DNA of 22,174 bases. Origin: RUG12395 sp034178705 (GTDB lineage Bacteria; Bacillota; Clostridia; Oscillospirales; CAG-272). The notes below the pieces were generated by a model. The model was not told where the DNA came from. It saw only the letters and a program-made list of their open reading frames with translations, and ran no database searches. Location: assembly GCA_034178705.1 (NCBI GenBank), contig JAXFQY010000099.1:1-22174 (forward strand), read 5' to 3'. A program made the position numbers and the translations under genes. Of this stretch, positions 7,085 to 16,574 are shown in pieces. Position 1 is the stretch's first letter. The number at the start of each line of letters is the position of its first letter.

Positions 7085-7129
7085 GATAACGGAAAACACC
7101 GGTCAAGCCGACCGGTGTTTTCCGTTATT
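7085..7129. terminator. Very strong bidirectional terminator between trxB and fhs
   Basis: ATAACGGAAAACACCGGT (7086-7103) is perfectly complementary to 7111-7128, and C7104/G7110 extends this to 19 pairs around a 5-nt loop. Plus-strand reading gives TTATTTCTTC after the stem. The minus strand has only a weak T-rich tail inside the arm. It closes both the trxB transcript and the 14-kb purine operon. Confidence 0.85.
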
Positions 7130-7180
7130 TCTTCCCGAAGGATCGTGAATCACAATCCCAATAACTTTTCAGAGAGCCGC

Positions 7181-8857
7181 TCAGAACAGGCCGGTGATTT
7201 TACCGTTTTCGTCGACGTCGATCCGCTCTGCGGCGGGGGATTTCGGCAGACCCGGCATGGTCATAATATCCCCTGTCAGAACAACCACGAAGCCTGCTCC
7301 GGCGGATATCTTGACGTTTTTGACCGTGACCGTGAAGTCCTCCGGTGCCCCCGGTTTGGTCGGGTCATCGGAGAAGCTGTACTGTGTCTTGGCAATACAA
7401 ACCGGACAGCCGCCGAAGCCCATTTCGGTCAGCTTGTCAAGCTGTTTTCTTGCCGCGGGCAGAAAGACCGTTCCTTTTCCGCCGTAAATTCTGGTTACGA
7501 CCGCATTGATTTTTTCCTCCAGGGTCCTGTCGGATTCATAGGAATAGGTAAAGTTTCCCTTTTCCTGCTCGCAGAGACGGACAACCTCACGTGCCAGCAC
7601 CTCTCCACCTTTTCCGCCGTCCGCCCACACGGTGGACAGTACGGTATTCACACCGAGCGCACGGCATTTATCCATGATAAACGCAACCTCCGCGTCGGTA
7701 TCCGTCGGGAATCGGTTGAGCGCAACGACACAGGGAAGCTGAAAAACATTTTTAATATTGGATACATGGCGGAGCAGATTGGGTATCCCTTTTTCCAACG
7801 CGCAGAGGTCTTCTTTACCCAGCTCCGTTTTGGGCATTCCACCGTGCATTTTCAGCGCACGGACGGTGGCGACCACAACAACGGCGTCCGGGGAGAGACC
7901 GGCCATGCGGCATTTGATGTCCAGAAATTTTTCGGCTCCGAGGTCGGCCCCGAAGCCCGCCTCGGTTACGGCATAGTCTCCGAGCTTCAGCGCCATTCTT
8001 GTGGCGATGACGGAGTTGCAGCCGTGAGCAATATTGGCAAAGGGCCCGCCGTGAACAAAGGCGGGTGTTCCCTCAAGCGTCTGTACCAGATTCGGCTTGA
8101 GGGCATCCTTCAGAAGTGCCGTCATTGCCCCTGCTGCTTTCAGCTGACCGGCGGTTACCGGTTCGTCATCATAGGTGTAGCCGACGATAATGCGGGACAG
8201 CCGGCTTTTCAGATCGGAGAGGGAAGAGGAAAGGCAGAGCACCGCCATGATTTCCGAGGCGACGGTGATATCAAACCCGTCCTCACGCGGGGTACCGTTG
8301 ACCTTGCCCCCCAGACCGTCAACCAAAAAGCGCAGCTGCCGGTCGTTCATATCCACGCAGCGCTTCCAGGTGATTTTCCGGGGATCGATGCCAAGGGCGT
8401 TCCCTTGCTGGATGTGGTTGTCAAGCATTGCCGCAAGCAGGTTGTTTGCGGCGCCGATCGCGTGAAAATCCCCGGTAAAGTGCAGGTTGATATCCTCCAT
8501 CGGAACAACCTGGGCGTATCCGCCCCCCGCTGCTCCGCCCTTGATTCCGAAAACAGGACCGAGAGACGGCTCGCGCAGCGCAACGACGGATTTTTTTCCA
8601 ATGCGCCTCAGACCGTCCGCCAGTCCGATGGTGGTTGTGGTTTTCCCCTCTCCCGCCGGAGTCGGTGTAATGGCGGTGACAAGAACCAGCTTTCCGTTTT
8701 TTCGGGTGCTGTCCTTCAGCAGGGACAGGTCCACTTTCGCCTTGTATTTTCCGTAAGGCTCCAGAAGGTCGTCCGGGATTTTCGCCTCCGCAGCGATTTC
8801 ATGGATCGGTTTCATGCTGCAGGCCTGTGCAATTTCGATGTCGGTAAGATATGCCAT
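7181..8857 (-). CDS. fhs: Formate--tetrahydrofolate ligase (10-formyl-THF synthetase)
   Basis: A 558-residue enzyme, full family length (about 556). It joins formate to tetrahydrofolate with ATP, giving 10-formyl-THF. The P-loop TPAGEGKTTT (66-75) is intact, and the characteristic REPSLGPVFGIKGGAAGGGYAQV follows. It is the last cistron of the purine operon, 106 nt after purL with no terminator or clear promoter between; GAAAGGAAGAAAAGGAAC precedes ATG 8857. The context says it supplies one-carbon units to PurN and PurV in the same operon. In acetogens it also serves the Wood-Ljungdahl pathway, but no other gene of that pathway is here. Confidence 0.97.
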   Translation of the reverse strand: MAYLTDIEIAQACSMKPIHEIAAEAKIPDDLLEPYGKYKAKVDLSLLKDSTRKNGKLVLVTAITPTPAGEGKTTTTIGLADGLRRIGKKSVVALREPSLGPVFGIKGGAAGGGYAQVVPMEDINLHFTGDFHAIGAANNLLAAMLDNHIQQGNALGIDPRKITWKRCVDMNDRQLRFLVDGLGGKVNGTPREDGFDITVASEIMAVLCLSSSLSDLKSRLSRIIVGYTYDDEPVTAGQLKAAGAMTALLKDALKPNLVQTLEGTPAFVHGGPFANIAHGCNSVIATRMALKLGDYAVTEAGFGADLGAEKFLDIKCRMAGLSPDAVVVVATVRALKMHGGMPKTELGKEDLCALEKGIPNLLRHVSNIKNVFQLPCVVALNRFPTDTDAEVAFIMDKCRALGVNTVLSTVWADGGKGGEVLAREVVRLCEQEKGNFTYSYESDRTLEEKINAVVTRIYGGKGTVFLPAARKQLDKLTEMGFGGCPVCIAKTQYSFSDDPTKPGAPEDFTVTVKNVKISAGAGFVVVLTGDIMTMPGLPKSPAAERIDVDENGKITGLF

Positions 8858-8963
8858 GTTCCTTTTCTTCCTTTCTTGATTTCGGAGAGGATAGCGTCAT
8901 AACGCGGGGAAAAATGAGAAATTCCGCTTTGTAAAGCATGGGAAGGACGGCAGTAAGATCGGA

Positions 8964-11900
8964 TTAACGAAAATATTTTACGGCAGAAGCAAACAGCTTC
9001 ATGTCGTAATTTCCGGGAACGTTTTTGTAAAGTCCTGTTCCTATACGCTCCGAGTGCCCCATTTTTCCGAATACTCTTCCGTCCGGGGAAAGCAGGCCTT
9101 CGACAGCGGCAAGCGAGCCGTTCGGATTGAAGCAGATATCACCGGAGGCGTTGCCGTTGAGATCAACATACTGTGTGGCGATTTGCCCGTTTGCGGCAAG
9201 CTTCCGCAGAATGCCCTCCTCGGCGAGAAAGCGGCCTTCCCCGTGTGAGATCGGGACGGAGTAGATTTCTCCGACCTCACAGCCGGTCAGCCACGGGGAT
9301 TTGACAGAAGCGATGCGGGTACGCACGATTTTCGACTGATGACGTCCGATGGTATTGAAGGTGAGCGTCGGGCAATGCTCATCCGTGTCGAGAATTTTCC
9401 CGAAGGGAACAAGCCCAAGCTTGATCAGCGCCTGAAACCCGTTACAGATGCCGCACATCAGCCCGCCCCGTATATCCAGAAACTCGCCGATCGCATCCCT
9501 GACGGCACCGTTTCGGAAAAAAGCGGTGATGAACTTCCCGGAACCGTCTGGCTCGTCACCGCCGGAAAATCCGCCCGGAAGGAAAATCATCTGTGCCTGT
9601 CTGACCGATTCGGCAAAGAGCTCCGTGCTTCTTGCGATTCCTTCCGGCGTCAGGTTGTTGATAACAAAAATCTCTGCCGCCGCTCCGGCGTCGTTTACCG
9701 CCCGTGCGGAATCATATTCGCAGTTGGTACCCGGAAAAACGGGAATCAGCACACGCGGTTTGGCGCACCGGACGGCAGGTGATGCCGAGGAACGGGTTGT
9801 ACACGAATAATTCTCAATTCTTCTTTGATTGTCAGGAACATTGCAGGGATAAATGCCCTCCAGCCGTTTTTCATAATCTTCTCTCAGCGCGGAAAGAGCG
9901 ATTGTTTCTCCGCGGTAGGTTATGGCGGCGGTTTCGGTCACATGACCGATCCGTCTACCCTCCGGTATGTCCTCGGAAAGCTCCAGAAGAAATCCGCCGT
10001 AGGAATATCCGAAAAGCTCCTCAAGCGTCAGAGAATCGTCATATTCAAAGCCCAGACGGTTTCCCAGACACATTTTGAACACCGCCTCGGCAAGGCCGCC
10101 GCTGACGGGTGTAAAGCAGGAAACCGCTTTTCCGGAGCGCAGAAGGGAGGTTACCCTTTTATAAACCGAAAGAAGGGATGCGGTAACGGGCAGACCGTGC
10201 TCGTCGTATTCCGGCAGAATCAGAATAACGGTATGCCCGGATTTTTTGAATTCCGGGGAGATAATCTCGCCGGTTTTGCCGGTTGTTACCGCAAAGGAAA
10301 CGAGTGTCGGGGGAACGTCCAGCTTTTCAAAGCTGCCGCTCATGGAATCCTTTCCGCCGATTGCCGCTATTCCCAGCTCTTTCTGGGCGCAGAAGGCGCC
10401 GAGCAGTGCCGCCAGGGGCTGTCCCCAGCGCTTCGGGTCTTTGCCTGGACGGGCAAAATATTCCTGAAAGGTTAGGTATACATCCTCAAAGGAAGCCCCG
10501 GAGGCGATCAGTTTCGATACCGATTCAACAACGGCGAGATAGGCACCGTGGTAGGGGCTCGCTTCTGTGATGGCAGGATTGCAGCCCCAGGACATGAGGG
10601 AACAGGCATCGGTGTGTCCCGCTTCGACGGATATTAACTGTACCATTGCCTGGACGGGCGTTTCCTGATACTTGCCGCCGTAGGGCATCAGGACCGTGCC
10701 GGCTCCGATTGTGGAGTCAAAGCGCTCGCCAAGTCCGCGTTTGGAGCACACATTCAGATCGGAGAGAAGCGCCGCATAGCCGGTACCGAAATTCTCGGGA
10801 ATCGGCTTTTCATAACGGGCAGGCTTTGTTGTATCGATTGTGATATGCTTCGGTGCACCGTTGGAATTCAAAAACTCCCGGCTGATGTCGACAATGGTTT
10901 TCCCGTTCCAGTTCATGCACAGACGCGGCTCTGCTTTGACGATCGCTACCACGGTCGCTTCCAGATTCTCGCCGTCTGCGAGTTTGATAAAGGTGGCAGC
11001 GTCTTCCGGGGAAACGACCACGGCCATCCGTTCCTGGGATTCGGAAATGGCGAGCTCCGTACCGTCAAGGCCCTCGTATTTCTTCGGAACGGCGTTCAGG
11101 TCAATTTCCAGTCCGTCGGCAAGCTCTCCGATGGCGACGGAAACGCCTCCGGCACCGAAATCGTTGCACCGTTTGATCATCCGCGCAGCGGAAGGATTCC
11201 GGAAAAGCCTCTGCAGCTTCCGTTCCTCCGGAGCATTGCCCTTCTGAACCTCAGCGCCGCAGGTTTCCAGAGAGGAGAGCGTGTGCGATTTTGAGGAGCC
11301 GGTGGCACCTCCGCAACCGTCCCTGCCGGTTCTGCCGCCGAGTAGGATAACCAGATCCCCGGGCAGGGGAGATTCTCTGCGTACATTGCCGGCGGGAGCG
11401 GCGGCTATGACGGCGCCGATCTCCATATGCTTTGCGGCGTAGCCCGGATGGTATAACTCGTCGACGATCCCGGTGGCAAGACCGATCTGATTCCCGTAGG
11501 AGGAATATCCTGCTGCCGCGGTTGTGACAATTTTTCTCTGCGGCAGCTTGCCCGGAAGCGTCTCCGATACCGGGACCGTCGGGTCAGCTGCCCCTGTCAG
11601 ACGCATCGCTCCGTAAACGTAGGCGCGACCGGAGAGGGGATCCCGGATTGCGCCGCCGATGCAGGTTGCGGCGCCTCCGAACGGTTCAATTTCGGTCGGA
11701 TGGTTGTGTGTCTCGTTTTTGAACAGCAGCAGCCACGGCTCGCGTCTGCCATCGATTTCCAGCTCGGTTTTTACAGTACAGGCGTTGATTTCCTCCGACT
11801 GATCCAGTTTATCGAGCTTCCCGATGCTGCGCAGGTATTTTGCGGCAAGGGTTCCGATGTCCATCAGAGTCACCGGCTTGGTGTGTCCGAGCACGCGGCG

Positions 11901-12653
11901 GGTATCCCGGTACTCGTCGTATGCCTTCTGCAGTAGGGGATCCTCGAACCGGACGCTGTCGATGGTTGTCAGAAAGGTGGTATGGCGGCAATGGTCGGAC
12001 CAGTAGGTGTCAATCATCCGGATTTCGGTAATGGTCGGATCTCTGCCCTCCCGTCTGAAATAATCCTGACAGAAGGCGGCGTCATCCCGGTCCATTGCCA
12101 GCCCGTACATCCGGATAAACTCGCTGAGTCCGTCAGGGGAGAGTGCGGTAAAGCCGACAAGGGTTTTCACTTCTGTCGGAACCTCGTAGGCCGCTTCGAG
12201 CGTATCGGGAAGAGAGAGAGAGGCTTCGCGCGCTTCAACCGGGTTAATCACGTATTTTTTGATTTCCTCAAGCTCTGTGCCGGAAAGCTTGCCGTAAAGC
12301 AGATAGACCTTGGCGGTGCGCACGGTGGGACGCTCCCCGCGGGAGAGAATCTGAATACACTGTGCCGCGGAGTCTGCGCGCTGATCAAACTGTCCCGGAA
12401 GATATTCCGCAGCGAAAACCGTCGCGTCGGAAAGGTCGGGAGCATCGGTTGCCAAGTCAAGCTGAGGCTCGGAAAAAACGGTGCGAACGGCATAATCAAA
12501 CAGCTCTTTCCGGATGTTTTCGACATCGTAGCGGTTAAGAAGTCTCAGGCCGGTAAGCGCGGTAATTCCGAGCAGACCGCGCAGATCGTTGAGCAGCGCC
12601 CGCGCTTCGTTGTCAAGCCCTTTTTTCTTTTCGGTATAAATCCGGTAAACCAT
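8964..12653 (-). CDS. purL: Phosphoribosylformylglycinamidine synthase, single-chain (clade II)
   Basis: A 1229-residue enzyme for purine step 4: FGAR + ATP + glutamine to FGAM. The synthetase part has the signature IDTYWSDHCRHTTF (214-227). A glutamine amidotransferase domain runs from about 965 to the end, with PGTNCEYD near its start, the nucleophile Cys in GICNGFQ (about 1070), and His-Gly-Glu in ISHGEGRF (about 1137-1139). Synthetase and glutaminase are fused, so no purS or purQ is needed and none is seen; this is the large form common in Clostridia rather than the three-gene Bacillus form. Its ATG overlaps the purD stop by one base (TGATG), implying coupled translation. Confidence 0.97.
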   Translation of the reverse strand: MVYRIYTEKKKGLDNEARALLNDLRGLLGITALTGLRLLNRYDVENIRKELFDYAVRTVFSEPQLDLATDAPDLSDATVFAAEYLPGQFDQRADSAAQCIQILSRGERPTVRTAKVYLLYGKLSGTELEEIKKYVINPVEAREASLSLPDTLEAAYEVPTEVKTLVGFTALSPDGLSEFIRMYGLAMDRDDAAFCQDYFRREGRDPTITEIRMIDTYWSDHCRHTTFLTTIDSVRFEDPLLQKAYDEYRDTRRVLGHTKPVTLMDIGTLAAKYLRSIGKLDKLDQSEEINACTVKTELEIDGRREPWLLLFKNETHNHPTEIEPFGGAATCIGGAIRDPLSGRAYVYGAMRLTGAADPTVPVSETLPGKLPQRKIVTTAAAGYSSYGNQIGLATGIVDELYHPGYAAKHMEIGAVIAAAPAGNVRRESPLPGDLVILLGGRTGRDGCGGATGSSKSHTLSSLETCGAEVQKGNAPEERKLQRLFRNPSAARMIKRCNDFGAGGVSVAIGELADGLEIDLNAVPKKYEGLDGTELAISESQERMAVVVSPEDAATFIKLADGENLEATVVAIVKAEPRLCMNWNGKTIVDISREFLNSNGAPKHITIDTTKPARYEKPIPENFGTGYAALLSDLNVCSKRGLGERFDSTIGAGTVLMPYGGKYQETPVQAMVQLISVEAGHTDACSLMSWGCNPAITEASPYHGAYLAVVESVSKLIASGASFEDVYLTFQEYFARPGKDPKRWGQPLAALLGAFCAQKELGIAAIGGKDSMSGSFEKLDVPPTLVSFAVTTGKTGEIISPEFKKSGHTVILILPEYDEHGLPVTASLLSVYKRVTSLLRSGKAVSCFTPVSGGLAEAVFKMCLGNRLGFEYDDSLTLEELFGYSYGGFLLELSEDIPEGRRIGHVTETAAITYRGETIALSALREDYEKRLEGIYPCNVPDNQRRIENYSCTTRSSASPAVRCAKPRVLIPVFPGTNCEYDSARAVNDAGAAAEIFVINNLTPEGIARSTELFAESVRQAQMIFLPGGFSGGDEPDGSGKFITAFFRNGAVRDAIGEFLDIRGGLMCGICNGFQALIKLGLVPFGKILDTDEHCPTLTFNTIGRHQSKIVRTRIASVKSPWLTGCEVGEIYSVPISHGEGRFLAEEGILRKLAANGQIATQYVDLNGNASGDICFNPNGSLAAVEGLLSPDGRVFGKMGHSERIGTGLYKNVPGNYDMKLFASAVKYFR

Positions 12654-13924
12654 CAGTTTTCCTTCCCGGCGGCAATCGCGCGCCTGCCTATGTCATGGCG
12701 GTAATAAGCGTTGTCAAATTGAATGGCATCTACAAGCCGATAGGCATTTTTGACGGCGTCTTCCAAAGTGTCCGCAACTGCGACGGCTCCCAGAACACGT
12801 CCGCCCGCGGTTGTCAGTCTGCCGTTTTCAAGCTTGGCGCCGGCAAGGTAAATCTCTCCCTCAGGCGCTTTGGGAAGCGTGATCGCATATCCGGTTTTAT
12901 ATTTTCCGGGATATCCGTTGGACGCCATCACCACACAGCAGGAGGATTTTGAGGAGAAGCGAACCAGATCCGCGCGGAGCTCTCCGTTGGTTACCGCCTG
13001 CATCACAGTCAGAAGATCGCTTTCCAGCAGGGGAAGAACCGCCTGCGTTTCGGGGTCCCCGAAACGGCAGTTGTATTCGATGACCTTTGGTCCGTCGGCT
13101 GTCAGCATAAGTCCGAAGTACAGGCAGCCGCGGAAGGGTCTTCCCTCAGCCTTCATGGCACGGACCGTCGGAAGAAAGATGCGCTCCATGCAAAGATCCG
13201 CGATCCTGTCGGTATAATACGGATTTGGCGCGACGGCACCCATTCCGCCTGTGTTCGGACCGGTATCTCCGTCTCCGGCACGCTTGTGATCCATGGAGGA
13301 CACCATGGGAATCACGGTTTCCCCGTCGGTAAAGGTCAGAACAGATACCTCGGGACCGCTCAGAAATTCTTCGATGACGATGCGGCTTCCGCTGTCGCCG
13401 AACAGGCGGTCCTCCATCATGGAACGGACGGCATTTTCAGCCTCCTCCCGGGTTGAAGCAATGATGACACCCTTCCCAAGCGCCAGCCCGTCCGCCTTGA
13501 TAACGGTCGGAAGCGGAGCCGTTTCCAGATAGGTCAGCGCCTCGGCGGGGTTATCAAACACCCGATAGGCTGCGGTCGGAATTCCGTATTTCTGCATAAG
13601 GTTCTTGGCAAAAACCTTGCTTGACTCGATCATGGCGGCTTTTTTTGTGGGGCCGAAGCAGGGAATTCCCGCGGCGTTCAGGGCATCCACCGCACCCAAT
13701 GCCAGCGGGTCATCCGGCGCGATAACGGCATAGTCAATACCTTTACTGACGGCGAAATCCACAATTTTATCGATTTCCTTTGCGCCGATCGGTACGCAGA
13801 CAGCGCAGTCGGCGATTCCGCCGTTTCCGGGCAAAGCATAAAGCTCGGTAACGTTTTTGTTTTCACGGAGCTTTTTGACCAGGGCATGCTCGCGTCCGCC
13901 CCCGCCGACAACAAGAAGTTTCAT
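12653..13924 (-). CDS. purD: Phosphoribosylamine--glycine ligase
   Basis: A 423-residue ATP-grasp enzyme for step 2: phosphoribosylamine + glycine + ATP to GAR. Seen are the N-terminal VVGGGGREHAL, the central KADGLALGKGV, MDHKRAGDGDTGPNTGGMGA and the C-terminal EYNCRFGDPETQ. The usual GPEAPL is APDDPL here, a mild divergence. I start it at ATG 13924, where the family's KLLVVGGGG begins, not at the upstream ATG 13987. The ribosome site AAGGA is 13 nt away, rather far, but lies in the loop of a small hairpin (13928-13933 with 13942-13947) that would shorten the distance. The gap from purV (13925-14025) holds a second hairpin, CTCATA/TATGAG (13990-14006), without a T-tract. Confidence 0.96.
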   Translation of the reverse strand: MKLLVVGGGGREHALVKKLRENKNVTELYALPGNGGIADCAVCVPIGAKEIDKIVDFAVSKGIDYAVIAPDDPLALGAVDALNAAGIPCFGPTKKAAMIESSKVFAKNLMQKYGIPTAAYRVFDNPAEALTYLETAPLPTVIKADGLALGKGVIIASTREEAENAVRSMMEDRLFGDSGSRIVIEEFLSGPEVSVLTFTDGETVIPMVSSMDHKRAGDGDTGPNTGGMGAVAPNPYYTDRIADLCMERIFLPTVRAMKAEGRPFRGCLYFGLMLTADGPKVIEYNCRFGDPETQAVLPLLESDLLTVMQAVTNGELRADLVRFSSKSSCCVVMASNGYPGKYKTGYAITLPKAPEGEIYLAGAKLENGRLTTAGGRVLGAVAVADTLEDAVKNAYRLVDAIQFDNAYYRHDIGRRAIAAGKEN

Positions 13925-14025
13925 AAAAGAGAACCGTTCCTTTCTCTGCCGCCTGCGCCGAAAGACGCAAACGGTGCTGATATACAAAGCTCATAATCGG
14001 TATGAGGCTGATTCCGGATGCCGGA

Positions 14026-15207
14026 TCAATGGTGAAACAGGCGCATTCCCGTAAAGGCCATTACCATGCCGTATTTATCGCAGACGCTGATGACCTGATC
14101 GTCGCGGATTGAGCCGCCCGGCTGCGCGATATAGGAGACGCCGCTGCGATGAGCACGTTCGATGTTGTCCCCAAAGGGGAAAAACGCATCGGACCCGAGA
14201 GATACCCCGCTGATCCCCGAGAGATATCGGCGGATTTCCTCTTCCCTGAAGGGTTCAGGACGGGAGGAGAAGTATTTCTGCCAGACGCCGTCTGCACAGA
14301 CATCCTCTTCGTTCTTGTTGATATAGCCGTCTATGACGTTGTCACGGTCGGCTCTGCCGAGTGTGGGGAGAAAGGGAAGCGACAGGACCTTGTCGCACTG
14401 ACGCAGAAACCAGGTATCGGCTTTACCGCCTGCCAATCTTGTGCAGTGAATTCTTGACTGCTGACCCGCGCCGACGCCGATTGCCTGTCCGTCGTAGGCG
14501 AAGCAGACTGAATTGGACTGGGTATATTTCAGAGTGATCAGGGCGATCAGCAGATCCCGCGCCGCGTTTTCCGGCAGCAGTTTGTTTGCTGTTACGATAT
14601 TTGTCAGCAGCTCCCTGCTGATCGCGAAGTTGTTTCTGCCCTGTTCGAAGGTGATGCCGTAAACCTGCTTTCTCTCAATGGGAGCGGGGACATAATCCGG
14701 GTCGATTTCTACAATATTATAGGTGCCTTTCCGCTTTGTCTTCAGAATATCCAGTGCTTCGGGCTCATAGCCCGGGGCAATGATTCCGTCCGAAACCTCG
14801 CGTTTCAGGAGCAGTGCGGTCGTGACGTCGCAGACGTCGGAAAGTGCGACCCAGTCACCGAATGAGCACATTCTGTCGGTTCCTCTCGCCCTGGCGTATG
14901 CGCAGGCAAGGGGAGAAGCGTCCAGCCCCGGTATATCGTCGACAAAGCATGCTTTTTTCAGCCGGTCGGAAAGCGGGGCTCCGACGGCGGCGGAGGTTGG
15001 GCTGACATGCTTGAAGGAGCTGACGGAGGGCATTCCGGTTGCTGCCCGCAGTTCCTTCACAAGCTGCCAGGAGTTGAAAGCATCAAGAAAATTGATATAT
15101 CCCGGCTTGCCGTTGTGTATTCGGATGGGAAGCTCTCCGTTCTCCATATAGATGCGGGCAGGCTTCTGATTGGGGTTGCAGCCATACTTCAGTTCAAATT
15201 CGTTCAT
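14026..15207 (-). CDS. purV: Stand-alone AICAR transformylase (PurV-type; PurH C-terminal domain only)
   Basis: A 393-residue AICAR formyltransferase for step 9: AICAR + 10-formyl-THF to FAICAR. It has the catalytic Lys-His pair in SFKHVSPTSAAVG (64-76; K66, H67), YTQSNSVCFAYDGQAIGVGA, and the C-terminal FPFGDNIERAH and QPGGSIRDD. The N-terminal IMP cyclohydrolase (MGS-like) domain of bifunctional PurH is absent: the protein begins MNEFELKYGCNPNQKPA, directly in the transformylase domain. The preceding purO supplies the cyclohydrolase, which makes the pair equivalent to PurH. There is a 27-nt gap to purO, with AAAGGA before ATG 15207. Annotation pipelines may call it purH. Confidence 0.92.
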   Translation of the reverse strand: MNEFELKYGCNPNQKPARIYMENGELPIRIHNGKPGYINFLDAFNSWQLVKELRAATGMPSVSSFKHVSPTSAAVGAPLSDRLKKACFVDDIPGLDASPLACAYARARGTDRMCSFGDWVALSDVCDVTTALLLKREVSDGIIAPGYEPEALDILKTKRKGTYNIVEIDPDYVPAPIERKQVYGITFEQGRNNFAISRELLTNIVTANKLLPENAARDLLIALITLKYTQSNSVCFAYDGQAIGVGAGQQSRIHCTRLAGGKADTWFLRQCDKVLSLPFLPTLGRADRDNVIDGYINKNEEDVCADGVWQKYFSSRPEPFREEEIRRYLSGISGVSLGSDAFFPFGDNIERAHRSGVSYIAQPGGSIRDDQVISVCDKYGMVMAFTGMRLFHH

Positions 15208-15234
15208 TGTTTTGATTCCTTTTCCGTATTTTTC

Positions 15235-15957
15235 TCAAATGCCGTTTCTGTTGATCAGCCTCTGCGCAGTCATTTTCCCGGAAAGATCGGTATATCTGAC
15301 ATAAAGGGAAATTCTGTTATCCCCGTCCAGATTGCTCCACAGCTCCTCGGTCAGCCCGTCAATATCATCGGGGATTCTCACACGCTCCGGCTCTCCGAGA
15401 AAGGTCGGCAGAGGATTGCCATCGGTTACATAGGTGTGGATGAAGTGCCCCATTCCCGGTTTGGAGGGATATTCAAAGGTGTAGCGCGCACAGCCGCTCC
15501 CCTCTTCATCAATGCTTTTGAGTATGCTCATTTCGTACGAAAAGCTGTTGTCCGCAAAGGTGAGCATGCCGCTGATCCGGGGGGTGAAATTGGGGGCATC
15601 CGGCTCGAAGGTGCGGCAGGACAGCGCGTCGCGGAAACTTTTTCCGGCGGTCAGCGCTTGACGGATGGTATCGGTTTGGTCGCCGTTTGTCACGATCAGG
15701 CGGTTCCCGACGGTGGAAATTGCCCGATAAATGATCAGCGAAGGGTCACTGACAAGGGACGCATCATACGGCTCGGTGAAAACCTCGTTTCCTTTTACGG
15801 AGAAAACACGGTTGCGGCTGTTTTCGCTTCTTCCCATAATGAAATACGCTACGGCGGCCTTTGTACCGTCCGGCGTTCTGCCGATCACAATGCCGCGGCC
15901 GACATAGGGGTTACGGGTGATTCTTTCTGCAAGCGGGAGAACTTCATAGACGTTCAT
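15235..15957 (-). CDS. purO: IMP cyclohydrolase, archaeal PurO type
   Basis: A 240-residue protein of the IMP_cyclohyd (PurO) family, first known from methanogens and also found in Clostridia. It closes FAICAR to IMP, the last step of the pathway. Recognisable are the N-terminal RNPYVGRGIVIGRTPDG, YFIMGRSENSRNRVF (38-52) and GNRLIVTNGDQTD in the middle. It is unrelated to the cyclohydrolase domain of PurH. The start ATG overlaps the purN stop by 4 nt (ATGA). Placed beside a transformylase lacking that domain, its function is well supported by context as well as by motif. Confidence 0.92.
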   Translation of the reverse strand: MNVYEVLPLAERITRNPYVGRGIVIGRTPDGTKAAVAYFIMGRSENSRNRVFSVKGNEVFTEPYDASLVSDPSLIIYRAISTVGNRLIVTNGDQTDTIRQALTAGKSFRDALSCRTFEPDAPNFTPRISGMLTFADNSFSYEMSILKSIDEEGSGCARYTFEYPSKPGMGHFIHTYVTDGNPLPTFLGEPERVRIPDDIDGLTEELWSNLDGDNRISLYVRYTDLSGKMTAQRLINRNGI

Positions 15958-16574
15958 TTATTTGTTTCCTTTTCTCTCATGATTTTTTCCGAGACAAGCT
16001 CAGCGGCGCGCGGAAGCAGAATCCATTCCGCTTCTTCCATGACTCGCCTTTGCAGAGTCTGCGGGGTATCGTCCTCCCGGACCTCCACTGCTTTTTGAAG
16101 AAGAATTTCGCCGCCGTCCGGGATTTCATTGACATAGTGCACCGTGGCCCCCGTGAGCTTGACGCCGCGGGCGAGCGCGGCCTCATGCACGCGCAGTCCG
16201 TAGAAGCCCTCTCCGCAGAAGGAGGGAATCAGGGAAGGGTGTACGTTCAGAATTCTGCCGGCATAACGGGAGGTAAAATCCGCGCTGAGAATGCACAGAA
16301 ATCCGGCAAGGATAATCAGCTCGACGCGGCTCTCCTCCAACTGTGAAAGCAGCTCAGCTTCAAAGGAGGGCGTGTCGGGAAAAGCTTTTTTTTCTGCAAC
16401 TCCGGTCGGAATTCCGGCATCGGCAGCTCTTTTCAGGGCGTAGGCGTCCGCCTTGTTTGAAAGAACAAGAACAATTTCACCGCTTTTGAGCAGGCCGTTC
16501 CGTTCAGCGTCGATCAATGCCTGAAGATTGGTACCTCCGCCGGAAACCAGAACAGCGATTCTTGTTTTATGCAT
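15954..16574 (-). CDS. purN: Phosphoribosylglycinamide formyltransferase (10-formyl-THF dependent)
   Basis: A 206-residue GAR transformylase for step 3: GAR + 10-formyl-THF to FGAR. It has VLVSGGGTNLQAL near the N-terminus, the catalytic Asn and His in LNVHPSLIPSF, and the Asp in NEIPDGGEIL. Its start overlaps the end of the upstream channel gene by 8 nt (ATGCATAA), and its stop overlaps purO by 4 nt. It is the folate-dependent type rather than the formate-using PurT, so it depends on the 10-formyl-THF that Fhs makes. Confidence 0.95.
   Translation of the reverse strand: MHKTRIAVLVSGGGTNLQALIDAERNGLLKSGEIVLVLSNKADAYALKRAADAGIPTGVAEKKAFPDTPSFEAELLSQLEESRVELIILAGFLCILSADFTSRYAGRILNVHPSLIPSFCGEGFYGLRVHEAALARGVKLTGATVHYVNEIPDGGEILLQKAVEVREDDTPQTLQRRVMEEAEWILLPRAAELVSEKIMREKETNK

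Noticed and set aside
7010..8902. Plus-strand frame of 630 codons
   Set aside because: Antisense shadow of fhs; it would start inside trxB and read through the 19-bp terminator.
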